Source: a bacterium UBA7470 (GTDB lineage: Bacteria > Pseudomonadota > Gammaproteobacteria > Burkholderiales > Burkholderiaceae_C). From it: 9,874 nucleotides of DNA. Positions 1-7,436 of this stretch are shown here, in pieces. The notes below the pieces were generated by a model, which saw only the letters and a program-made list of their open reading frames with translations, did not search any database and was not told the origin of the DNA. Numbering within the stretch: position 1 is the stretch's first letter; every line of letters begins with the position of its first letter. Location of the stretch: positions 1 to 9,874 of the forward strand of contig DLPA01000067.1 of the NCBI GenBank assembly GCA_002479815.1. The letters run 5' to 3'. The position numbers and the translations under genes are program-made.

Positions 1-650
1 AAAGCGGCAAAGAACGCAAAAAACAGCAGCGTTTGAGTACGTGCCCCCAGAGGCAATGTGTGCCAGGTGAGGATGTCGAAGCTGCCACCAGACTGGTTGT
101 ACAAGTAAATCAACGCAACCAGCATGAGCAAAGAGCCCATAAGGGTATAGAGGAAGAACTTGAAGGCGGCATAAATTTTGTTAGGTCCACCCCAAATACC
201 AATGATCAGATACATGGGTATCAGCGTGGCCTCGAAGAACACATAAAACAACATGCCGTCGAGTGCGCTGAACACACCGATCATGAGGCCCGACAAAATC
301 AGAAAAGCCCCCATGTATTGGTTGACCCGCTCGGTAATCACCTCCCACGCAGAAATCACCACAATCACGTTGATGAAAGCGGTCAATGGAATGAGCCAAA
401 GAGAAATACCGTCTACCCCCAAGTGGTAGTGAATGTGGAAGCGCTCAATCCACAACGCTTTCTCGACAAATTGCATGCCTGCGGTGTCGTTGACAAATCC
501 GGTGCACAGAGGCACTGTCACCGCCAAACCGACCAGGGCACCCACAAGCGCGGTCCACCGCACTGCAGCGGCTTTGTCATCTCGCCCCAAAGTCAACAAG
601 ACGACACCAAACAAGACTGGTGTCCAAATCGCTAGGCTCAGCAAACCCAT
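1..650 (-). CDS. nuoM: NADH-quinone oxidoreductase subunit M, N-terminal part (runs off left edge)
   Basis: This encodes an antiporter-like proton-pumping subunit of the complex I membrane arm. The reading frame starts at ATG 650-648 and stays open to the window edge, giving 216 residues of a protein that is normally about 490-500 aa. Visible marks are a hydrophobic N-terminus (MGLLSLAIWTPVLFG), the segment HYHLGVDGISLWLIPLT (about residues 74-90), and FFEATLIPMYLIIGIWGG (138-155). Glu140 corresponds to the conserved membrane glutamate of the NuoL/M/N family (Glu144 in E. coli NuoM). A good Shine-Dalgarno (AGAGGAAG) lies just upstream, and the gap from the nuoL stop is 13 bases. It is co-directional with the rest of the operon; nuoN would be expected next, outside the window. 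The identification is secure and the C-terminal two-thirds are not visible. Confidence 0.96.
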   Translation of the reverse strand, partial: MGLLSLAIWTPVLFGVVLLTLGRDDKAAAVRWTALVGALVGLAVTVPLCTGFVNDTAGMQFVEKALWIERFHIHYHLGVDGISLWLIPLTAFINVIVVISAWEVITERVNQYMGAFLILSGLMIGVFSALDGMLFYVFFEATLIPMYLIIGIWGGPNKIYAAFKFFLYTLMGSLLMLVALIYLYNQSGGSFDILTWHTLPLGARTQTLLFFAFFAA

Positions 651-663
651 TTAATTCTTCCTC

Positions 664-2685
664 TTACTTGGCGAGCCACACAAAATATGTCAAGAACAGG
701 AACAAACCCGCCAACATGACCAGGGCGTAGTGATACAAAAACCCTGTTTGGGCAAATTTAACCGCTCGGGAAAGCAGCCCAACCAATTTCCAACTGGCAT
801 TTACAACAGCGCCCTCAATCAGCCCTTGATCACCGCCCTTCCAAAAGCCGATACCCAGACCACGGGCGCACTTGGCCAACACGTTTTCGTTAAACCAATC
901 CAGGTAATACTTGTTTTCAAGCAAGGAATGCAACGGCTTGAGCGTCTTCAACAGAGCTGTTGGAACCGCAGGATTGACCAAGTACATGTACCAAGACAAC
1001 GCCACCCCTGACACTGCCAGCCACAAAGCAGGTGACGCGAACGAATGCACCGCCAGCTCGACCGGCCCGTGTATCAACTTGCCAAGCTCAGCCATGGAGG
1101 GGTGAATTGCGGCGTTGACCGAAATTGCGTCGCTCAAAAAATCCCCAAACAACATGGGCATGACCGTCAAAAACCCAATCAACACCGACGGCACAGCCAA
1201 AAGCACCAACGGAACCGTCACCACCCACGGCGATTCGTGGGGTTTGTCACTGTGCCCATGGTGACCGTGGTCTTCATGCCCATGGTGGGCGTCGGGATTC
1301 TGGTCAAAACGCTCTTGTCCGTGAAACACAAGAAAATACATTCGGAAAGAATAAAAAGCCGTGATAAAAACACCCGCCAAAACCGAAAAGTAAGCGAACC
1401 CTGCCCCAGGCAAATGGCTGAAGTGAACCGCTTCAATGATGCTGTCTTTGGAATAAAAGCCAGAGAACAGAGGGGTTCCGATCAAGGCCAAGGAACCAAG
1501 CAATGAGGTGATCCACGTGATCGGCATGTACTTACGCAGCCCACCCATCCATCGAATATCCTGGTTGTGGTGCACGCCCATGATCACCGAGCCAGCGGCC
1601 AAAAACAACAGCGCCTTGAAAAACGCGTGTGTCATCAAATGGAACACGGCCACAGAATACGCCGAAGCACCCAAGGCGACGGTCATGTAACCCAATTGCG
1701 AGAGGGTCGAATAAGCAACCACGCGTTTGATGTCATTCTGAATGATGCCCAAAAATCCCATGAACAATGCGGTGATCGCTCCGATCACGAGAATGAAATT
1801 TAGGGCAGCATCGCTCAACTCGAACAACGGTGACATGCGTGCGACCATAAAGATGCCCGCGGTGACCATGGTGGCCGCATGAATCAGCGCCGAGATTGGC
1901 GTGGGCCCTTCCATGGAGTCGGGCAGCCACACGTGCAACGGAAACTGCGCGGATTTACCCATTGCACCAATGAACAAGCAAATGCAAATAACTGTCACCA
2001 GCATCCATGAGGTGCCCGGTAGCTGCAGGGACGCCAAGTCGGGGGCTTTCCCAAACACCTCTGTGTAGTTCAGCGTACCGGTGAAAGCAGCGATCAATCC
2101 AATGCCCAAAATGAAGCCAAAGTCGCCCACCCGGTTAACCAGAAAGGCCTTCATGTTGGCAAAAATCGCCGTTGGTTTATTAAACCAAAATCCGATCAAC
2201 AGGTAAGACACCAAACCAACCGCCTCCCAGCCAAAAAACAACTGAAGGAGGTTGTTGCTCATGACAAGCATGAGCATTGAGAAAGTGAACAGGGAGATAT
2301 AGGCAAAGAACCGGTTGTATCCGTCATCTTCTTCCATGTACCCGATGGTGTAAATGTGCACCATCAAGGAAACGAAAGTCACCACACACATCATCATGGC
2401 GGTGAGTCCATCGACCATGAAGCCAACTTCCATTTTCAAGCCGCCGACCACCATCCATTCGTAAATCGTGGCGTTGAACCTGGCGCCATCCAAAGCAACT
2501 GACTTTAATGTGAGCGCAGACAAAACAAATGCAACCGCCACGCCCAGAATGGTTAGGGTGTGTGACAAGCGACGGCCAATCCAGTTACCTCCGAATTGGG
2601 TGCCCAATATGCCCGCCAGAAGAGATCCAACGAGGGGAGCGAGTGGAACGGCCAGCAGCGTTCCTGAGGAGAGTGTCGAACTCAT
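664..2685 (-). CDS. nuoL: NADH-quinone oxidoreductase subunit L
   Basis: This encodes the distal proton-pumping antiporter-like subunit (ND5 homologue) of complex I, an integral membrane protein. At 673 aa it has full family length. Conserved elements are VGFMVDGLTAMMM (about 87-99), FGWEAVGLVSYLLIGFW (151-167) with Glu154 as the conserved pump glutamate, and MGKSAQFPLHVWLPDSMEGP (242-261) with Lys244. HDAT-type sequence follows (ALIHAATMVTAGI), then THAFFKALLFLAAGS (352-366). A histidine-rich hydrophilic loop at about 467-483 (eight His) separates late membrane helices. The C-terminus is hydrophobic and includes the region of the long lateral helix. The ATG at 2685 is preceded by a modest ribosome site (CCAGGACC), and the gap from the nuoK stop is 18 bases. 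The gene is intact, with no frameshift. Confidence 0.98.
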   Translation of the reverse strand: MSSTLSSGTLLAVPLAPLVGSLLAGILGTQFGGNWIGRRLSHTLTILGVAVAFVLSALTLKSVALDGARFNATIYEWMVVGGLKMEVGFMVDGLTAMMMCVVTFVSLMVHIYTIGYMEEDDGYNRFFAYISLFTFSMLMLVMSNNLLQLFFGWEAVGLVSYLLIGFWFNKPTAIFANMKAFLVNRVGDFGFILGIGLIAAFTGTLNYTEVFGKAPDLASLQLPGTSWMLVTVICICLFIGAMGKSAQFPLHVWLPDSMEGPTPISALIHAATMVTAGIFMVARMSPLFELSDAALNFILVIGAITALFMGFLGIIQNDIKRVVAYSTLSQLGYMTVALGASAYSVAVFHLMTHAFFKALLFLAAGSVIMGVHHNQDIRWMGGLRKYMPITWITSLLGSLALIGTPLFSGFYSKDSIIEAVHFSHLPGAGFAYFSVLAGVFITAFYSFRMYFLVFHGQERFDQNPDAHHGHEDHGHHGHSDKPHESPWVVTVPLVLLAVPSVLIGFLTVMPMLFGDFLSDAISVNAAIHPSMAELGKLIHGPVELAVHSFASPALWLAVSGVALSWYMYLVNPAVPTALLKTLKPLHSLLENKYYLDWFNENVLAKCARGLGIGFWKGGDQGLIEGAVVNASWKLVGLLSRAVKFAQTGFLYHYALVMLAGLFLFLTYFVWLAK

Positions 2686-2703
2686 GAGAAGTTGGTCCTG
2701 GGG

Positions 2704-3012
2704 TCAGCCCTTGAGCTCATTGAGCTCGTCGACATTGATGGAAGATTTGTTTCGGAACAGCAGAACCAGAATGGCAAGCCCGATCGCAGACTCTGCAGCC
2801 GCGACAGTGAGAATAAAAAACACAAACACCTGCCCATGCATGTCCCCCAGGTAATGAGAGAACGCCACGAAATTCATATTGACGGCCAGAAGCATCAACT
2901 CAATTGCCATCAAAAGAACAATCAAATTCTTTCTGTTCAAAAACACCCCGACCACGGAGAGGGCAAACAATGCGGCACCCAGCGCCAAAAAGTGACCCAC
3001 GGTCAGGCTCAT
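2704..3012 (-). CDS. nuoK: NADH-quinone oxidoreductase subunit K
   Basis: This encodes a small membrane subunit (ND4L homologue) of the complex I proton path. It is 102 aa, typical for the family, with three predicted transmembrane helices (about 6-23, 29-48, 60-86). Two buried glutamates needed for pumping in the family are present: Glu38 in AIELML and Glu74 in [10 protein letters not shown], matching E. coli Glu36 and Glu72. The ATG overlaps the nuoJ stop as ATGA, which suggests translational coupling, and a strong AAGGAG ribosome site sits inside the end of nuoJ. The hydrophilic C-terminus ([15 protein letters not shown]) is normal for proteobacterial homologues. Nothing unusual is seen. 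Confidence 0.97.
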   Translation of the reverse strand: MSLTVGHFLALGAALFALSVVGVFLNRKNLIVLLMAIELMLLAVNMNFVAFSHYLGDMHGQVFVFFILTVAAAESAIGLAILVLLFRNKSSINVDELNELKG

Positions 3013-3659
3013 GCTTGTGCTCCTTCTGTGCTGCTTGTGGCTTGTGCCGCAGCTGGTTGCCGCGTCACGGGCATGTTAAGTACCACCAGCCGATCCCGCG
3101 CGCTCACGTGAACCTGCAAGCTGGGATTGATGGCTTTGCTGTCTTTGCGCTGCCGCAAGGTCAGCGCAATGGCGGCAACCATCGCGACAAGCAAAATCAC
3201 TGCCGCCGCCTGAACGGGATACAAGTACTGCGTGTACAGCAAAAGCCCGAGCTCGTGGGTATTGGATTTGGCGGCAACACCACCCGCGGCTATTCCGGCT
3301 TTCGACTGGATGTTGGCAAATCCGGTCCACAGCATGGCAACCAGCTCGGCAACTACCAAACCACCCAGCAGCAGTGCGAGAGGCACATGCCGCCAAAATC
3401 CCTTACGCACCGCATCCACACGGATGTCCAACATCATCACCACAAACAAAAAAAGCACCATGACGGCACCCAAATACACCAGCACGAGTGTCAAACCCAG
3501 GAACTCGGCCTTAAGGATCAGCCATATTGCGGCAGCTTGAGAAAACGCCAACATCAAGTAGAGCACCGCATGCACCGGGTTGTGAGACGTCACCACCCTC
3601 AGGGCCGAAAAAAGCAGCACTGCGGAGAAAAAATAAAAAAAACCGGTCTGGTAGTCCAT
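3009..3659 (-). CDS. nuoJ: NADH-quinone oxidoreductase subunit J
   Basis: This encodes a membrane subunit (ND6 homologue) of complex I, carrying the helix whose rotation links quinone reduction to proton pumping. It is 216 aa with about five transmembrane segments. The hallmark stretch [20 protein letters not shown] (about 54-73), containing the conserved [17 protein letters not shown] block, is present. The N-terminus ([11 protein letters not shown]) is encoded across two T-runs (see the separate repeat entry). The C-terminal tail after about residue 165 is hydrophilic and rich in Ala, Ser and Thr, and poorly conserved in the family. ATG at 3659 is the only sensible start; no clear Shine-Dalgarno is visible, so translation may depend on read-through coupling from nuoI, 26 bases upstream. 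The stop overlaps the nuoK ATG. Confidence 0.96.
   Translation of the reverse strand: MDYQTGFFYFFSAVLLFSALRVVTSHNPVHAVLYLMLAFSQAAAIWLILKAEFLGLTLVLVYLGAVMVLFLFVVMMLDIRVDAVRKGFWRHVPLALLLGGLVVAELVAMLWTGFANIQSKAGIAAGGVAAKSNTHELGLLLYTQYLYPVQAAAVILLVAMVAAIALTLRQRKDSKAINPSLQVHVSARDRLVVLNMPVTRQPAAAQATSSTEGAQA
3628..3642 (-). repeat. Homopolymer runs near the nuoJ start (T8-A-T6 on the coding strand)
   Basis: The coding strand has a run of eight T, one A and six T across codons 6-11 of nuoJ (GGT TTT TTT TAT TTT TTC). The frame is intact here. Such tracts are prone to slippage, but they also arise simply from Phe-rich membrane helices. Confidence 0.9.
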
Positions 3660-3685
3660 GGGAATATTTGGGTCAGCGGCCGCTT

Positions 3686-4195
3686 TCAGCGGTATCTTGC
3701 GTCCAAGGCCTTGGCCTGCGAAATCTCGGCTTCGTAGCGGTCACCCACGGCGAGCAGCATGTCTTTTGTGAAGTACAGATCACCACGCTTTTCCCCGTGG
3801 TACTCCAACACATGGGTTTCAACGATAGAGTCGACAGGGCAACTTTCTTCGCAAAAACCGCAAAAAATGCATTTGGTCAAATCTATGTCGTAACGCGTTG
3901 TCCGCCGGCTCCCGTCAGCCCGCACATCTGACTCGATGGTGATTGCCATCGCAGGACACACAGCTTCACAGAGTTTGCACGCGATGCAACGCTCCTCTCC
4001 GTTGTCGTACCGCCGCAAGGCATGCAGTCCTCGAAAGCGCGGGGAGAGGGGGGTTTTCTCTTCAGGAAACTGAAGGGTCACTTTTCGCTTGAAAGCATAC
4101 CTACCAGTCAGCGCCATACCTTTCAGCAATTCGACGAGCAAAAAGCTTTTGAAAAAATCGCGCAATGAAAACGGTGCAACCGCTGCTTTAGCCAT
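3686..4195 (-). CDS. nuoI: NADH-quinone oxidoreductase subunit I (2x[4Fe-4S] ferredoxin)
   Basis: This encodes the TYKY/NuoI subunit that carries clusters N6a and N6b and passes electrons from NuoG toward N2 at the quinone site. It is 169 aa with the chosen start ATG 4195-4193 ([18 protein letters not shown]). Two complete ferredoxin motifs are visible: Cys70, 73, 76, 80 ([12 protein letters not shown]) and Cys109, 112, 115, 119 ([19 protein letters not shown]). The preceding amphipathic N-terminus and the segment [20 protein letters not shown] are typical of the alpha/betaproteobacterial and mitochondrial form. The frame is open further upstream to an ATG at 4294, but that would overlap the end of nuoH by 85 bases and add 33 residues unlike the family. 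The gap from the nuoH stop is 14 bases, with a weak ribosome site. Confidence 0.96.
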   Translation of the reverse strand: MAKAAVAPFSLRDFFKSFLLVELLKGMALTGRYAFKRKVTLQFPEEKTPLSPRFRGLHALRRYDNGEERCIACKLCEAVCPAMAITIESDVRADGSRRTTRYDIDLTKCIFCGFCEESCPVDSIVETHVLEYHGEKRGDLYFTKDMLLAVGDRYEAEISQAKALDARYR

Positions 4196-4209
4196 GTCGT
4201 TGAGCCTGC

Positions 4210-5292
4210 TTATTTCCAAATGTTCCACGGCGATTGCATCAGAGCGCCCACCAGCAGCAACCAAACCAAGGTCACTGGAATGAAAATCTTCCACCCCAAC
4301 CGCATGATCTGGTCATATCGAAAGCGAGGAAATGTCGCGCGCACCCACAAGAAGATGGACACAACAAGAAACGTCTTGACGCCCAACCATATCCAGCCTG
4401 GCACCCAATTAAACAGTTGGCTGTCGATGGGTGACTGCCATCCACCCAAAAACATCAAAACGGCCAAAATAGACACAAGCCACATGCTGGCGTACTCGGC
4501 CAGAAAAAATATAGCAAAGCCCATTCCGGAGTACTCAACCATATGCCCTGCGACGATTTCCGCTTCGCCTTCGACGACGTCGAAAGGGTGCCGGTTGGTT
4601 TCGGCGATGCCAGAAATGATGTAAACCACGAAAATAGGCAACAGCGGCAACCAATTCCACGAGAGGAAGGTAAGCCCCATGTGTGCTCCCATCCCACGCC
4701 CTTGCGATGCAACTATTTCGACCAAATTCAAGCTACCAGATACCATGACGACCACCAAAAAGCAGAATCCGATGGCTATCTCGTAACTGACCATTTGAGC
4801 AGATGCGCGCAACGCGCCCAAAAAAGCATATTTTGAATTCGACGCCCAACCCGCAATAATGACGCCGTAAACTTCAATCGAAGTGATGGCCAGTATCACC
4901 AACAAACCTGCATTCACATTGGCCAGAACCGTCTCCGGGCCAAACGGAATCGCCACCCAAGCCGCCAAAGCGGGCATGATGGCCATAACCGGACCCATCA
5001 CAAACAGTCCTTTTGCAGCAGCCGAAGGTTGAATGATTTCCTTGGTCAACAATTTGACGGCATCAGCAATGGGTTGCAACAACCCCATCGGACCCACCCG
5101 GTTGGGCCCCAGGCGAACTTGCATCCATGCAAGCAACTTTCTTTCCCACAGGGTCAGGTACGCCACTGCACCCATGAGGGGCGCCAACAACACCACTATT
5201 TTGAGCAAGATCCAGATGGACGGCCACGCGGCGAACCTCCACCAATCGGCGCCACAAATACCCAAACCTGCGTTGTAAATGATGTCAATCAT
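4210..5292 (-). CDS. nuoH: NADH-quinone oxidoreductase subunit H
   Basis: This encodes the ND1 homologue, a membrane subunit that forms the quinone-access chamber and joins the hydrophilic and membrane arms of complex I. It is 360 aa, close to the usual betaproteobacterial length, with about eight transmembrane helices. Signature segments are [11 protein letters not shown] (48-58), [20 protein letters not shown] (60-79), [20 protein letters not shown] (140-159) and [20 protein letters not shown] (231-250). The last is followed by [10 protein letters not shown], which includes the acidic loop lining the quinone cavity. The ATG overlaps the nuoG stop (ATGA) and is preceded by a purine-rich ribosome site (GGGAGAGGGGG). 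The gene is intact and conventional. Confidence 0.98.
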   Translation of the reverse strand: MIDIIYNAGLGICGADWWRFAAWPSIWILLKIVVLLAPLMGAVAYLTLWERKLLAWMQVRLGPNRVGPMGLLQPIADAVKLLTKEIIQPSAAAKGLFVMGPVMAIMPALAAWVAIPFGPETVLANVNAGLLVILAITSIEVYGVIIAGWASNSKYAFLGALRASAQMVSYEIAIGFCFLVVVMVSGSLNLVEIVASQGRGMGAHMGLTFLSWNWLPLLPIFVVYIISGIAETNRHPFDVVEGEAEIVAGHMVEYSGMGFAIFFLAEYASMWLVSILAVLMFLGGWQSPIDSQLFNWVPGWIWLGVKTFLVVSIFLWVRATFPRFRYDQIMRLGWKIFIPVTLVWLLLVGALMQSPWNIWK

Positions 5293-7424
5293 GCATCAGC
5301 CCCCTCTCCCACCGACACACTTTGAGCATCAGCGGTGGCCTGCAATGAAGGCGAGCGCCGGACAAGACCATCCAGTTGGTATATTGCAGCGGTACAAGGT
5401 ATATCTGTCGCACGGTCCACATCAACCTCGCCCTTGCAAGAATTGTTCAGCCTCTCGGGAGCCACACATTCTCCGGAACGGGTTCCAGGAAGAGCTTGCG
5501 CCAAAACCTCTTGGGACGTTTCTTGTGACATGCCTGCCACGTCCAGAAGTGAACCCAACGCCCTCAACACTTTCCAGCCAGGACGGGTATCTCCCAACGG
5601 CTTGACAACCGCGTGAAAACTCTGGAGTCTTCCTTCCGCGTTGACAAAAGAGCCCGAGGTCTCCGTGAAGGGCGCTATAGGCAGCAGCACATCGCTGATT
5701 TCCAAGTTGGTTTTGAATGGGCTCAACGTAACAACCAAGTCCGCTTTGGACACGGCCCGTTCAGCGAACTCTCCGCCCTTGAGATCGTGGCGCGGCTCGA
5801 CGTTCAACAAAACCATCGCCTTCAAGCGATCCGAAGCAATCATTTGCTGAGTACTCCAACCACCTTGGGTTGGCACCGCTGAGACCAGTTGAGCACCCAC
5901 CGTGTTTGCAGCTTCGCTCAAAAACCCGACGGTGGCACCAATTTGCCGCGCGATCCAGTCGGTCAACACCAGCAAGCTGTTCGCCTTTTGATGATGTGCG
6001 GCCGCGTTACCCAACAATATGGCTTTTTGTTCGCCCGACAGCAACGACTTTGCCACTCCAATCCAGTGGTCGTTGGATGCCCCTTTTATGACGGGCGGTA
6101 CACCTTTGAGTTCAGCAATGGCCGCGGCAAGCTGGACCAACTCCGGGACCCAGTCTTTGCTTGATACCACCTTCTGGGAGGCAAGCGCCATTGCCCAGTC
6201 TGGCGTCACATCGACCAAAGCATGTACCTGCGCGCCCGCACGCACCGCCTGGCGCACACGTTGTGCAAACAACGGATGGTCTTTGCGCAAATTGGATCCC
6301 ACCACCAATGCCCGCTGCAAATGGGACAGGGACGCAATGGAGCAACCCAGCCATTGGACACCTTGGGTTGCCAGTGCGCCTGCTGCGCGCAATCGACTGT
6401 CAATGTGGGAAGAGCCCAAGCCTCTGACCAGTTTGGCGGCAAGGAACAACTCTTCAACCGTGGAGTGGGGACTGAGCAACGCACCAATCGCCTCTGCACC
6501 GTGCTCGGTTTTGACCGACTTCAATCCGTTTGCAACGTATTCCAGGGCAGTTTGCCAATCGACCGTCTTCCATTCCCCCCCTTGCTTAAGCATGGGGTGC
6601 GTCAGTCGGTCGGCGGAGTTCAGTGCTTCATAAGAAAAACGGTCTCTGTCAGCGATCCAACATTCGTTGACCGCTTCATTTTCAAACGGCACCACCCTCA
6701 GAACCTTTTGGTTTTTAACTTGCACCACCAAATTGGCTCCGGTGGAATCGTGGGGACTCACCGATTTACGCCGAGACATTTCCCAGGTTCTTGCGCTATA
6801 CCGAAAAGGCTTACTGGTCAATGCCCCCACGGGACAAATATCAATCATGTTGCCCGACAATTCAGAATCGACCGTGGCACCAACGAAAGTCTCTATTTCG
6901 GCATGCTCACCTCGATGAGACATACCCAACTCCATCACACCGGCAACCTCTTGCCCGAATCTCACACAACGGGTGCAGTGAATGCAGCGGCTCATTTCCT
7001 CCATGGAAATCAGGGGACCCACATTTTTGTTGGGCACAACCCGCTTTTCCTCTCCATAACGAGAACCGGTTCCACCGTATCCAACAGCAAGGTCTTGGAG
7101 CTGGCATTCTCCGCCCTGATCGCAGATGGGGCAATCCAGCGGGTGGTTGATAAGCAAAAACTCCATCACAGATTTTTGCGCCCTGATCGCCTTATCGCTT
7201 TTTGTGCGGACAATCATGCCTTGCGTAACAGGTGTCGCGCACGCAGGCATCGGCTTGGGGGCTTTTTCCACATCAACCAAACACATCCGGCAATTGGCTG
7301 CAATAGACAATTTCTTGTGATAGCAGAAGTGTGGAATGTAGGTTCCTGCCTTTTCAGCGGCATGCATGATCATGCTGCCGGGGGCAATATCAACTTTCTT
7401 GCCGTCGAGTTCGATTTCAACCAT
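5289..7424 (-). CDS. nuoG: NADH-quinone oxidoreductase subunit G
   Basis: This encodes the large iron-sulphur subunit (75 kDa homologue) of the complex I hydrophilic arm, which receives electrons from cluster N3 of NuoF. It is 711 aa. The N-terminal ferredoxin fold holds Cys34, 45, 48 and 62 for the [2Fe-2S] cluster N1b. His94, Cys98, Cys101 and Cys107 ([14 protein letters not shown]) ligate N5. Cys147, 150, 153 and 197 (CIHCTRC ... IDICPVGAL) ligate N4. No extra N7 cysteine motif is seen, as expected for the mitochondrial-like branch. Residues from about 215 on form a molybdopterin-oxidoreductase-type domain without a formate dehydrogenase active site, ending in [15 protein letters not shown]. 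The ATG at 7424 is preceded by GAGGT, which overlaps the stop of the fusion gene 12 bases upstream. This NuoG is complex I type, not the alpha subunit of formate dehydrogenase, which matters for reading its upstream neighbour. Confidence 0.97.
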   Translation of the reverse strand: MVEIELDGKKVDIAPGSMIMHAAEKAGTYIPHFCYHKKLSIAANCRMCLVDVEKAPKPMPACATPVTQGMIVRTKSDKAIRAQKSVMEFLLINHPLDCPICDQGGECQLQDLAVGYGGTGSRYGEEKRVVPNKNVGPLISMEEMSRCIHCTRCVRFGQEVAGVMELGMSHRGEHAEIETFVGATVDSELSGNMIDICPVGALTSKPFRYSARTWEMSRRKSVSPHDSTGANLVVQVKNQKVLRVVPFENEAVNECWIADRDRFSYEALNSADRLTHPMLKQGGEWKTVDWQTALEYVANGLKSVKTEHGAEAIGALLSPHSTVEELFLAAKLVRGLGSSHIDSRLRAAGALATQGVQWLGCSIASLSHLQRALVVGSNLRKDHPLFAQRVRQAVRAGAQVHALVDVTPDWAMALASQKVVSSKDWVPELVQLAAAIAELKGVPPVIKGASNDHWIGVAKSLLSGEQKAILLGNAAAHHQKANSLLVLTDWIARQIGATVGFLSEAANTVGAQLVSAVPTQGGWSTQQMIASDRLKAMVLLNVEPRHDLKGGEFAERAVSKADLVVTLSPFKTNLEISDVLLPIAPFTETSGSFVNAEGRLQSFHAVVKPLGDTRPGWKVLRALGSLLDVAGMSQETSQEVLAQALPGTRSGECVAPERLNNSCKGEVDVDRATDIPCTAAIYQLDGLVRRSPSLQATADAQSVSVGEGADA

Positions 7425-7436
7425 TTTGCAATGACC

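Noticed and set aside
33..635. Plus-strand open frame of 200 codons opposite nuoM
   Set aside because: The minus strand encodes a clear NuoM N-terminus with its own ribosome site; the plus-strand product is hydrophilic with no recognisable motif.
4196..4294. Upstream ATG extending NuoI by 33 residues
   Set aside because: It would overlap the end of nuoH by 85 bases, and the added residues do not resemble any NuoI N-terminus. [15 protein letters not shown] at 4195 fits the family.
5289..7424. NuoG as the alpha subunit of formate dehydrogenase, given the upstream diaphorase type
   Set aside because: At 711 aa it is shorter than FdsA-type subunits (over 900 aa), lacks a visible selenocysteine/cysteine active-site region, and is followed by nuoH-M with translational overlap.
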